The notes beneath the pieces are model-generated. The model had not been told where the DNA came from, ran no database searches, and was given only the letters and a program-made list of their open reading frames with translations. From the NCBI GenBank assembly GCA_032433765.1, contig JAVIAB010000101.1, positions 66,816,640 through 66,880,639 on the forward strand: a DNA stretch of 64,000 nucleotides, given 5' to 3'. Below, piece by piece: positions 33,058 through 42,196 of the stretch. The DNA is from Megaustenia siamemsis. Lineage: Eukaryota; Mollusca; Gastropoda; Stylommatophora; Ariophantidae. Made by a program: the position numbers and the translations under genes. Numbering within the stretch: the stretch's first letter is position 1; each line of letters begins with the position of its first letter.

Positions 33058-34579
33058 AAAAAAAAAAAAAAAAAGAAATAATGAAAGCCATCAAACTGTT
33101 AAAAGATGGTAAAGCCACAGGACCAGATGAAATTCCTTCGGAAGCCATCAAAGCAGATATTATCACCTCTACCAAGATGTTACATAATCTATTGGATAAA
33201 ATTTGGGAGAGGGAAGAAATACCTAAAGACTGGAGAGAAGGTTATATGATCAAACTACCAAAGAAAGGAAGTTTACAGGAGTGCACAAATTATAGGGGAA
33301 TTATGCTACTATCAGTGCCAGGAAAAATATTAGGCAGAATCATTCTGGAGAGACTAAAAGAGGCTATAGAGAAACACTTGAGAGATGAACAAGCAGGTTT
33401 TAGGAAGAACAGATCATGTGCTGATCAAATAACTACTCTACGTATAATAGTTGAACAAAGTTTAGAACTAAAATCCCCACTTTATATTGGATTCATAGAT
33501 TACGAAAAGGCATTTGATAGTTTAGACAGAAGAATGCTTTGGAAGTTGCTGAGTCATTATGGAATCCCCATAAAGTTTATTAACCTGATAAAAACAATGT
33601 ATGAAGGAACAAAATGTAGTGTGGTGCATGAAGGACAGCTTACAGAAGCATTTGAAATAAGAACAGGAGTAAGGCAAGGATGCCTTCTGTCTCCATTTCT
33701 CTTTCTACTGGCCATAGATTGGATTATGAAAATAACTCAAAACAACAGAAATGGGATCCAGTGGTCACTGACCAAACAACTTGATGATTTAGACTTTGCT
33801 GATGACATAGCTCTCCTATCACACAGCCACCAACAGATGCAAGATAAAATGAGTATATTAGATGAGAGATCACAACAGCTAGGACTAAAGATTAATAGAG
33901 ATAAGACCAACATTATGAGAATTAATGCAGTTGGCAATAACCAAATAAAACTAGGAGAAATACCTCTACTAGACGTACAATCTTATATATATCTGGGCAG
34001 TAATATAGATAAAGAGGGAGGAACAGAAAACGATACCAAAATAAGGATATCAAAAGCAAGAGGAGCTTTCATTGCACTGGGAAACATATGGAAATCCAAA
34101 GAAATTAGGCTAAATACAAAAATACAAATTTTCAACTCCAATGTTAAGTCGGTTCTATTATATGGCTGTGAAACATGGAGAATAACAAAATTGACAATCA
34201 CGAAGGTACAGACTTTCATTAATGGATGCTTGCGCAGAATAAAGGGATGGAAATGGCAGGACAAAGTCACAAACGTGGAATTATGGAAATGTACCGGTCA
34301 AATACCAGTGGATAAAGAAATACAGCGAAGACGATGGCGATGGATAGGACACACACTACGGAAACCAACTGAGAGTATTACACAACAGGCCCTTTTTTGG
34401 AATCCCCAGGGGAAAAGACAAAGAGGAAGACCAAGGAATTCTTGGAGAAGACAGATTGAAGCAGAGATGAAGATGATGGGGAAGACATGGAATGATCTTA
34501 AAAGAATTGCAAAAAACAGAACGACTTGGAAAGTGTTTGTTGAAGACCTATGCTCCACTGGGAGCTAAAAGGTAGAAGA
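32853..34579 (+). mobile_element. F2 LINE insertion (5'-truncated) with rearranged 5' junction
   Basis: The insertion is bounded by a perfect 13-bp target-site duplication AGACAACTAAAAT at 32840-32852 and 34580-34592. Its 3' end is GGTAGAAGAA. It lacks the endonuclease region. Between the left duplication and the F2 sequence proper (about 33075) lie a T/A tract, an inverted copy of the F3 target flank and a direct copy of part of that flank, as expected from template switching during integration. Confidence 0.88.
33081..34568 (+). CDS. F2 reverse transcriptase, 495-residue open frame (N-terminally truncated)
   Basis: A single open frame without stops. RT blocks by approximate residue: GKATGPDEIPSEAIK (10-24), NYRGIMLLSVPGKILGRII (72-90), YIGFIDYEKAFDSLDRRM (135-152, first catalytic Asp), GVRQGCLLSP (195-204), DLDFADDIALLSH (231-243, catalytic DD), QLGLKINRDKTN and YIYLGSNID. 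After RT come YGCETWR, the RRRWRWIGHTLRK block and GKRQRGRPRNSW near the C-terminus. The endonuclease domain typical of such LINEs is absent, so this copy is not autonomous. The Met at 33081 is simply the first in frame. The open frame suggests recent insertion. The clade is uncertain; RTE-like is my best guess. Confidence 0.85.
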   Translation: MKAIKLLKDGKATGPDEIPSEAIKADIITSTKMLHNLLDKIWEREEIPKDWREGYMIKLPKKGSLQECTNYRGIMLLSVPGKILGRIILERLKEAIEKHLRDEQAGFRKNRSCADQITTLRIIVEQSLELKSPLYIGFIDYEKAFDSLDRRMLWKLLSHYGIPIKFINLIKTMYEGTKCSVVHEGQLTEAFEIRTGVRQGCLLSPFLFLLAIDWIMKITQNNRNGIQWSLTKQLDDLDFADDIALLSHSHQQMQDKMSILDERSQQLGLKINRDKTNIMRINAVGNNQIKLGEIPLLDVQSYIYLGSNIDKEGGTENDTKIRISKARGAFIALGNIWKSKEIRLNTKIQIFNSNVKSVLLYGCETWRITKLTITKVQTFINGCLRRIKGWKWQDKVTNVELWKCTGQIPVDKEIQRRRWRWIGHTLRKPTESITQQALFWNPQGKRQRGRPRNSWRRQIEAEMKMMGKTWNDLKRIAKNRTTWKVFVEDLCSTGS

Positions 34580-35067
34580 AGACAACTAAAATAAGTAGAT
34601 GAACTTAAATATCTCAGACATCTAGTGATAAACGACAATTCACAAACAGCAGAAATAGACTTATGATGCATCAAAGCTTGTCAAGTAATTGGGCAATTAA
34701 GATCAATATTGTCCAATAAGGAAATAAACATAGAGGTACAACGGGCACTCAACAATGCAAATGTCAATACAACGTTGTGCTACCAATACCAGACTTGGAC
34801 GCTAGATGCAAGAACAATTAGAAAAAAATTACTGGGCTAAATTGTTAATCACTGTTTCATGAAGAGTGTGTGCTGTGTGTGTGTTTGCACATTGAGGAAT
34901 TTTGACTCCATAAAGTTGAAAATGTTGCCTCTAAATGGTAGCCTCGGAGAAGAGGGTAGACAATCGTTCAACAAATGTGAATCGTTCTTTTGATTTTTAT
35001 GTTCACAAATGTAAGTCATCAGAGCTCCAGAGGCTTGTTCTATCACGATTTTCCTGTTCTATTGAAT

Positions 35068-35275
35068 GGGGTTCATTTGAATATAATGTGACAAGTGGGG
35101 AAATTGAGGAGTGAAGAGATAGAGGGAAGCAAAGTGAAAAGATTTCAGACAACTTAAGAGAATAGCAGAGGATCAACAACAGAAATGATACTGTAGAGAT
35201 CGAAAGTTGTGGAGAGACATGATCACCTACACAAACAGGAATTATATTTGATGACGATGATGATTATTATTGAAT
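35068..35275 (+). mobile_element. F4 LINE 3' end fragment
   Basis: The sequence from ATATAATGTGACAAGTGGGG through GAGATAGAGGGAAGCAAAGT to ATGATCACCTACACAAACAG matches the 3' end of other F4 copies. The tail TTTGATGACGATGATGATTA is a degraded (ATG)n. Confidence 0.8.
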
Positions 35276-35957
35276 TGGGTCATATTTGTCCTGTATTGCT
35301 TTGTATTTTATAAAAAATAACCTGTACGTGCTCATTATTTATGCTGATATGTTAAGATAGTGGCAAGCAATTGCAATTTGGAAACATATTGCTATGTAAA
35401 AAGCTGAAGTTGTAAGTTTCTTTATTCAGATTTACAATTATGTACCCCAAGTAAGTAATGACATCAAGATATAACGAACATAGAATATGAGTATATTACA
35501 ATTGAATAGATTAACGATTTAACATAAACCTTTGTCAGTATTTAATTCAATCTCCAACTTTGTATCCTTATGCAAGAATGACAATGCACCAGTTTATTAA
35601 TTATAGTATAATATACCTTATATTTTATATATGCAAGATTATATATTTCTTTGTGGCTTTTTTTCGAACTGCGAGACGCTGGCATTCAATGCGAAATGAT
35701 TTTCTTCATTTTTCTTGCACGTTGTATCTACAGCCAAGATAGTATAGAGTAGAGCATACAATCGACCGTTTTGTATCTAGCGCTAGTCTTGCTGTTGATA
35801 GTCAAAGTTGTCTGTGTCAGCATGTATAAGGTTACTTTGAAAGTACCCAATATTGAAGTCTCCGGGTAAAGTACATTATATATAATAGCGGGTGCAAAGT
35901 GGATTTGATCATGATTACAGTCTCCAATTTGCTATATGCAAATGATTGGAAGTGCTT
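35276..35957. other. no recognisable feature
   Basis: AT-rich unique sequence. Short frames only. Confidence 0.45.
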
Positions 35958-36135
35958 GGAATCATAGGAAGAAGAGGTATGTATTAGAGCACTCAGAAAA
36001 AATGACAAATAAACAACAACAACAACAACAAAACCAAGAACAACATCGAACCAAATATTGTTCATTCATTTTTTCTGTTGTTTATTTGTCATTTTTTCTC
36101 AGTGCTGTTATACATACCTCTTCCTTCTATGATTC
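35958..36135. repeat. inverted repeat with 59-60-bp arms
   Basis: The left arm from GGAATCATAGGAAGAAGAGG to ATGACAAATAAACAAC (35958-36016) pairs with the right arm GTTGTTTATTTGTCATTTTT to CTTCTATGATTCC (36076-36135), with a handful of mismatches and one indel. The loop is about 60 bp and begins with (CAA)n. A Gln-rich frame across it is an artefact of (CAA)n. Confidence 0.88.
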
Positions 36136-36351
36136 CCTGTATTATCGGCTCGGAAGTTTCCCTCTATAATAATATTAATTTATTATTTGTCTCCATTGGG
36201 ATTGCTCGACCTTGATCCATCACGTGTTTGTGTCTTGTCCATAATCTTATGCAACCAGTGGGACATGTGAACTGCGGGGAGACAGCTCGTTAATTACGTG
36301 TGGATTGTCAAATTGAACATGATGAAGGTTCTTCTGTAAATCCCACGAAAT

Positions 36352-36775
36352 GAGGGTCTTCCGGCCAACATGGCGGATAGCCAGTAGAAACCAAAGAGGC
36401 TCAGTCTGAAAAGTGTTCGTGAAGGTGTTTCTTGTTGCAGTTTCCTCATATTCCAAGTCCGGAGCTACAGAGTTTAGAGTTCCATACACACCGTGAGCTG
36501 CGTTTTTTATCCGGATTGTGGTTCGATATTACGATTGCTTATGTTGAATAATGACATCATGTGACGAAGGACAATTCAGCTGCGTTCACTTTCAGTGCCG
36601 CTGGGCTTTATATTTTTTGGCGTGTGCTGTCGCTTTTATGATTGGACTGCATTTGACTTTCATTGTTTGGAGTCTTCAATGAGATGAGACTTAATTCGGA
36701 TGATTCCACTGGCACGGACGGTTGAACAATTATGGATTTTAATTCGTTTGGAGTGATACCGGGCCTTCGACTAAC
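36352..36775 (+). mobile_element. C retroposon, diverged copy
   Basis: It begins with TCTTCCGGCCAACATGGCGG, equivalent to the family 5' end, and follows the family through CAGTTTCCTCATATTCCAAG, GGATGATTCCACTGGCACGG and GAGTGATACCGGGCCTTC to CTAACCAAA. It is more diverged than the copies at 58268 and 62575. No target-site duplication was recognised. Confidence 0.75.
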
Positions 36776-37439
36776 CAAATCTAACGACATCAATGTCTTC
36801 ATCTTAAAGAAACTCTTTGTGCCCTGCAATGCCAAATTAGCAGGGTATGACGACAATGTGAAACGATCAGGTGCCCTCAAACCCCAGGACACCAAATCTA
36901 GGCTTAGTGATGTGGTGGACCATGGTTGTCCTTGCAGCATATTTAACCTCACAAGGTAGATTATTGAATGACGGAAACATTAATTGTGAAGAGTACATAC
37001 CCATTACACAGCAGGAGGTACAAGACCGTCGTTGTCTGCTGTAATCATTTACTAAAGGACGACAGATCCCTGATTGTTAGTTTAATGCCAATATCTTGGA
37101 ATCCCGACCCTTGATTGGATCGTTTGCCCGACTCCAGGTTTGATCGTTTGCTACCAATCCATTTCCTGTGTACCGGTAGAGCATTAAGGCAGCAGAGATC
37201 AGGACTACAAGTTGTGTTTATTACTCTTCATTCCATAGTCACAAAGCGACAATACATTAGAACACATGACCGGAAGTTTTATTTATTTCTCTTCATTCCA
37301 TGTTGGGGTGCTACCTCCATGGTAACAGACATTAGAAATATAAGTTTTATTCTGTACCTTCCATTCTCTAGTTACAAACGATATTGTAGTCAACAAGTCG
37401 ATTTGTCCAGTTCGTGGTAACCCCTTGCAGAATTTCACT
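36776..37439. other. no gene; weak imperfect repeats
   Basis: A degenerate segment (TCTTCATTCCATAG, TTCATTCCATGTTGG, CCTTCCATTCTCTAG) recurs about three times at 37200-37380. Otherwise unique. Confidence 0.4.
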
Positions 37440-37750
37440 AGATGAACCTCTCTATTAAGCTCAAACAATGTAAGTTACGCTGGCTTGGCCACTTTCACCG
37501 CATGAATGATGGTTGCAAAGCAAAAGATATGCTCTTCAAAGGGACTTTCTCGTGTATTGTCACACTCGACAGGAAAAGTAGGGATCAGAGCCCGGTCGCG
37601 GTTAATGCTGAGGTCAACGGTCTCATCTGCGATAACACCGATGAGAAAGATGCAGTCTTCTATACAGACGGATCTGTAAGACGACACCAAAGAAGTGTAT
37701 GGGCATTTACAGCACGCTCGGCAGGCAGAATAGTCAAAGAAGACAATGCA

Positions 37751-38152
37751 AACGTCATGACCACGAGTAGCATGACAATGGAGGTGATGGCTGTGGTGCA
37801 AACGCCATGACCACGAGTAGCATGACAATGGAGGTGATGGCTGTGGTGCAAACGTCATGACCACGAGTAGCATGACAATGGAGGTGATGACAGTGGTGCA
37901 AACGCCATGACCACAAGTAGCATGACAATGGAGGTGATGGCTGTGGTGCAAACGCCATGACCACGAGTAGCATGACAATGGAGGTGATGGCTGTGGTGCA
38001 AAAACGCCATGACCACGAGTAGCATGACAATGGAGGTGATGGCTGTGGTTCAAACGTCATGACCACGAGTAGCATGACAATGGAGGTGATGGCTGTGGTG
38101 CAAACGTCATGACCACGAGTAGCATGACAATGGAGGTGATGGCAGTGACCAA
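37751..38152. repeat. 50-bp minisatellite (8 copies) inside F1 RNase H coding sequence
   Basis: The unit AACGTCATGACCACGAGTAG + CATGACAATGGAGGTGATGG + CTGTGGTGCA is repeated eight times, one copy with two extra A. The first unit is the RNase H codon segment MTTSSMTMEVMAV holding the catalytic Glu, and the last runs into AVTKAFKWLESQDYTH. The two other F1 copies, at 10.9 kb and 57.4 kb, do not have this array. Confidence 0.95.
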
Positions 38153-39203
38153 GGCATTCAAATGGTTAGAGTCACAAGATTACACTCACACATGGATACT
38201 GAGTGATTCGATGAGCATGACAAAAATGTGGAGGCGGGCTCTGTACGCATGCAATGGGTAGAGTCGTTGCAGAAATCTAAAATAAGTAAGGTCACCTTAC
38301 GGGAGTACGTGGAAATGAAAGAGCGGACAGATTGGCTAGCTGTACTGTCGTTGCAGACGGGCAACCAATGGATCGGGAGGAAATCATCAATGCCCTCCGA
38401 GATGTGGGAAGAGCACATGACTTCGACAAACACATATCCATGTCACTTCTTCTTCTTCTTTCCATCATCATCTGCCTTTCAGCGTGAGAGGAGATATAAT
38501 TTGTGGTCTTTTGCTCTTCTGTTCGCCTCTGCTACTGTTATGTTTCCTAGTGCTTCTAATATTCTATCGACCCAATTTTTTCGTGGTCAACCCTTGGGTC
38601 TGGTGTTCTAACAACGTTTGTTGAAGGCTCGTTGTGTTGTGTTTTGTTCTTTCTGCCTTGTCACGTGGCCAAACCATGTTATCTCTTGTTTCATTATATA
38701 TTCTATGGTGGGGGCTATTCCTAGCTTTTTTCTCAGTTCTTCATTTCAAATCTTATGTCTCAGACTGTTCCCTGTTATTCGTCTAACACATTTTATCTCC
38801 GTAGATGTTATTTTCTTATTGTTCTTGCATCTAGGGTCCAGGTCTGGCAATGGTACACAACGTTGTGATAAAGATTATATTGTATAGTGCTCGTTTTGCC
38901 TCCAGAGTTATTTCCTTGTTGGACAATAGTGACGATAACTGGCCAATGATTTGACAAGCCTTGTTGCATCTTGATTCTATCTCTGGTGTTTGAGAATTAT
39001 CGTTTGTCATTAGACTTCCTAGGTATTTGAATTCCTCTATTGTTTTAGTTGTCTATCTTATATAGTTATGTTGATGTTCTGTTTATTGTTGGCGACATTC
39101 ATGACTTCTGTTTAGTTGATGTTGATTTTCATGTTGTATTTTGTGCCTGTCCTGTTGATTTTATTTACGTGTACTTGTAGGTCTTCTATTGTTTCATGTA
39201 TTA

Positions 39204-41652
39204 TTGGTCGTTTCAAATCTAAATGTTCACGATTAACATGAAATATCTCCTCTTTCCCTGCACTTACAAACTTGATTTTTTGCATCTGGCCTTGTTTTTC
39301 CAAGGTCCCACCGGTTTCACAAAATGTAATGATGTAGGAAGTATGCTTCATCATGAAGCAGCACTTTCCTTTGATCTCAGTGAATGTACGGATCTTTTTG
39401 CTCCTGGAGAAAATAATTTACCGTACATTAATGGAAATCAGCTTCTCGACATAGGCGTCTCTACACAACTTGAAAGTTGGAGGCGTTTATCAACTGTTTA
39501 CTTTCTATTGTTTACTTTCTTTAAAATACTATGAGAATGTCAATGTTATAGCCTTTACAGACGGTCTAAAACAAATCAGCGTATAAACAGTTCCATTAAT
39601 GAAAACTATTTAAACAATATACAACAAAGAATACATTTTAAAAAATTAATTATCCGTTGCGAGCGATAACGAGCATGACATATCAAGCAAAGTTATTGTT
39701 TATGGGTACGCATGTGACTAAAGAGTCCGATGTAAGCACGGGATCCTCTTCACTGTAAAGAGCTACATTGTTCGTTTTATGTCTTTCCATGTGACTTTCA
39801 TTATTTTACGTAAACAAGACATATGAAAGTGATTTAGTTTCTTTGCATGCCTGCAGTACACATATCAAGAATATTTACATTTTCAAAACGTTATCAACTT
39901 TAGCTAAAGATTGATCATGCGGACATATAAAAACGTCCATTATTATTTCATTTATTCTGAATCAGAGGAGTCTAACATATTGATTACTAATCTGGGCTGA
40001 ACGAACGATAGTCCATCTTTTTTCCAATAGTCATTTTCTTCTTTTAAGACATGATCTTCACATTTGCACCAAAAATCTTTGTCAATCTGTGATAGAGCAG
40101 CATATGTCAGTCCTTTTATATCGCATAGTTTAAAACTTGTATTCTCAGCTGCCACCTGCCCTTTAATTTTTGCCCAAACGAGTTCAATGGGGTTTAATTG
40201 TGGATGATAAGGGGGCAGTCTCAAGCACGTATGACCATGCTGTTGAATGATTTTGTCTATTTGGAATACTTTGGTCTTTTGCGATTTCTTAACAAGTGAC
40301 AGTAATTCAGGTTTCAAAAATCCCTCGTTAAATGGAATTCCTTCCTTTCTTAGCCAAATCTTTATAACATCTTTTGTACTGGTAGATGTAGGAATTTTGT
40401 CTTCTTCTGCCACAGCGTTGTAGTACGACGCGTTGTCCATTACCAGACAGGATGGTCTGTCTAGAATTGGAAGAAGAGTATTTTCAATCCACTCTCTAAA
40501 TATATGGCCATTCATCTCGGTGTGATAGTCCCTGTTGTCAGTATAATTAGAGGTGAATATAAGTTCTGCATTTTTCACCAACCCTTCTTTTCGGCTGCCT
40601 GCATGTGCCATTATAATACGCTGTCCTTTTCCAGTGGGTACACATCTTTTAATACTTCCATCTGATAACTGCCATTCCTTTCCACTTGTGTGGTGAGAAT
40701 TTATCCAAGATTCATCTAGAAATACAATATCATAACCTTGGTTACGCATTTCCCGTACTTCACGTAAATATTTACTCCTCATAGAAACTAAGTGCGGCTT
40801 CTCGCAGATGACATTTCTACCACTATCGTACTTTCTAAACGTAAAACCGATGCTTCTAACAGTTCTCCATAATGTTGTTTTCGACACAACAATGTCATTT
40901 TCTGCTCTCAGTCGAATTTTCAGTTTTCTTAAAGTCACAGTTTCTTTGGAATCGATCATTTTACAAATTGCTCTTCTAATCACTTCCTTGTCAAAACTAT
41001 CTACTACTTTCTTTCTTCCTAGCGTCCTAGTCTTGATTGAACTGGACACTCCGTTAGCTTTAAGCACTTGTTTGAAAAAGCGTTTGCTTATACCCAATGC
41101 GTGAATAGTTCTCTTTTCTGGCTTTGAGATGCTTCGATACAGTTTTCCACGCTTAGCTTCTATGCAAAAATATTTATACTTTATTGCCACTGATTGCAAT
41201 GTAAGGAACTTTACTTTTATACCCATTGACTAACAGATCACAAATTTAACGAAATTACCCAATAATTAGGATACGCCGTTGCACATAAATCACAACAAAA
41301 CGACAGGAAATGGGATGCACCGGATATAAAATTATAACTATGACGCGTTTTATGTGTTTTTTAGTGCTTAAAACAGGGAAATTGGCGCGCATTACGTTCA
41401 AGATGACAAGTCCGTGGGTGCTCACTCATATGAAGCGGTAATTCCTCCAAATATATGGTTTGACCAAAATGCCTTAAATTTGTATACTTCAAATAAAGAA
41501 TATTTAAAACTATACGTTTGTTGGTGAGGAAATGAATGTACTTCTTGGGACCAAAAAATCACAAGACCATATGCAAAATTTCAGCATTATCAATCAATTG
41601 GTTGCAGAGATATGGAATTTTAAACACCTTCAAAATATTTTGAAACGACCAA
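39204..41652 (-). mobile_element. IS630/Tc1/mariner-type DNA transposon, copy 1 (2449 bp)
   Basis: Terminal inverted repeats TTGGTCGTTTCAAA (14 bp) lie at both ends, with TA target duplication at 39202-39203 and 41653-41654. It carries one transposase gene on the minus strand. It is inserted in the F3 copy between the FADDQA codons and the following segment. The second copy at 42197-44645 is the same length and differs at about eight positions by eye. Confidence 0.95.
39952..41226 (-). CDS. DDE transposase (DD83E), 424 aa, copy 1
   Basis: This enzyme should cut and paste the element at TA sites. The N-terminal part (about 35-130) looks like paired helix-turn-helix DNA-binding regions. The catalytic triad is Asp171 (VFLDESW), Asp264 (LVMDNASY) and Glu348 (LNPIELVW), with 83 residues between the second Asp and Glu. 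That is far longer than the 34-41 of classic Tc1/mariner and close to the long-spacer group I recall as Sailor (DD82E). The frame is complete with no stops. Residue 269 is Tyr here and His in copy 2. The start is the first Met of the frame. Confidence 0.92.
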   Translation of the reverse strand: MGIKVKFLTLQSVAIKYKYFCIEAKRGKLYRSISKPEKRTIHALGISKRFFKQVLKANGVSSSIKTRTLGRKKVVDSFDKEVIRRAICKMIDSKETVTLRKLKIRLRAENDIVVSKTTLWRTVRSIGFTFRKYDSGRNVICEKPHLVSMRSKYLREVREMRNQGYDIVFLDESWINSHHTSGKEWQLSDGSIKRCVPTGKGQRIIMAHAGSRKEGLVKNAELIFTSNYTDNRDYHTEMNGHIFREWIENTLLPILDRPSCLVMDNASYYNAVAEEDKIPTSTSTKDVIKIWLRKEGIPFNEGFLKPELLSLVKKSQKTKVFQIDKIIQQHGHTCLRLPPYHPQLNPIELVWAKIKGQVAAENTSFKLCDIKGLTYAALSQIDKDFWCKCEDHVLKEENDYWKKDGLSFVQPRLVINMLDSSDSE

Positions 41653-42196
41653 TAGTGCCTGATCGTCTGCAAATAAAAGCTTGTTGATCTCCTCTGTCTA
41701 TGATGGGTTGGCCAGCTTGCATATATATTCCATGTATGTAATAAACAGTAGGGGGGATAGTACGCACCCCTGTCTAACCCCTGATCTAACTTAGAAGTGG
41801 TCTGTGTAGCCTGCTGCTGTTCTGACCCTGCAACTGCTGTTGATGTAGAGACTTTTAATAAGGTTGGTTAGATGTTGGCTTACTCCGTATGTTGTTAGTA
41901 TCTACCACAGCTGTTCTCTGTTTACTTTGTCGAATGCTTTTTCCTGGTCAATGAAGGCTATGTATAAGTTGAGTCACTTCTTCGGATGATGGAAATGGGA
42001 GTTAAGATGGGCACAGCTGGAAATCTTTAGTGGCCGTATAAGAAGAATTATCAACCAATATAGAACTGGAGTCGTCAGTCGCTGGACACTAGCGAATTGC
42101 TGAGGAGGGAATCTGAGCACCTATGGACATATTCGGAGTGTAATGATGATGACCCGCCAATAACTCAATAATAACTCAATGCTCTACAAACTAGTA

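Larger units (their letters stand above)
31858..34850 (+). mobile_element. F3 LINE (RT portion), heavily interrupted
   Basis: F3 RT is readable on the plus strand: LFTLKQLAENRQKT, ALIDQENAFGKVNIEQLW (first catalytic Asp region), VRTAAG, FEVRSGLRQGCVLWPLLF, LLFADNQA (second Asp changed to Asn), then after the F2 insertion QTAEIDL, GQLRSILSNKEI and TWTLDARTI to about 34850. It contains a 20-bp minisatellite (31999-32203), a SINE-B (about 32225-32500) and an F2 insertion with a complex junction (32853-34579). Confidence 0.85.
38453..41972 (-). mobile_element. F3 LINE inserted in F1 and split by a DDE transposon
   Basis: The minus-strand F3 copy is flanked by an 11-bp target-site duplication GTCACTTCTTC at 38442-38452 and 41973-41983. 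Its 5' part, 41655-41972, encodes AFIDQEKAFDKVNREQLW, VRQGCVLSPLLF and LLFADDQA (catalytic Asp residues intact here). Its 3' part, 38453-39201, encodes the remainder with many stops (EIKCVRR, RILEALGN) and ends in GAAGAA at 38453. The DDE transposon 39204-41652 separates the parts, with TA on both sides. Confidence 0.88.
37541..42178 (+). mobile_element. F1 LINE (RNase H and 3' end), inserted in F5 and split by F3
   Basis: This 5'-truncated F1 copy is flanked by a 12-bp target-site duplication with one mismatch: ATGCTCTTCAAA (37529-37540) and ATGCTCTACAAA (42179-42190). Its pieces are 37541-38441 (RNase H: FYTDGSVRRHQRSVWAFTAR, TTSSMTMEVMAV, ILSDSMSM, then decayed) and 41984-42178 (GVKMGTA to the tail AATAACTCAATAATAACTCA). 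A 50-bp minisatellite sits within RNase H. An F3 copy is inserted at 38453-41972. Confidence 0.88.

Noticed and set aside
35936..36169. Gln-rich 77-residue frame
   Set aside because: The Gln run is (CAA)n in the loop of an inverted repeat, with no other support.
37475..38075. His/Pro-rich minus-strand frames across 37.5-38.1 kb
   Set aside because: They are antisense to the RNase H-derived 50-bp array and the F1 codons.
39223..39534. 103-residue plus-strand frame in the transposon as a second gene
   Set aside because: Only two very young copies are available, so an open frame is not evidence of selection, and no motif is recognisable. Kept as a low-interest finding only.
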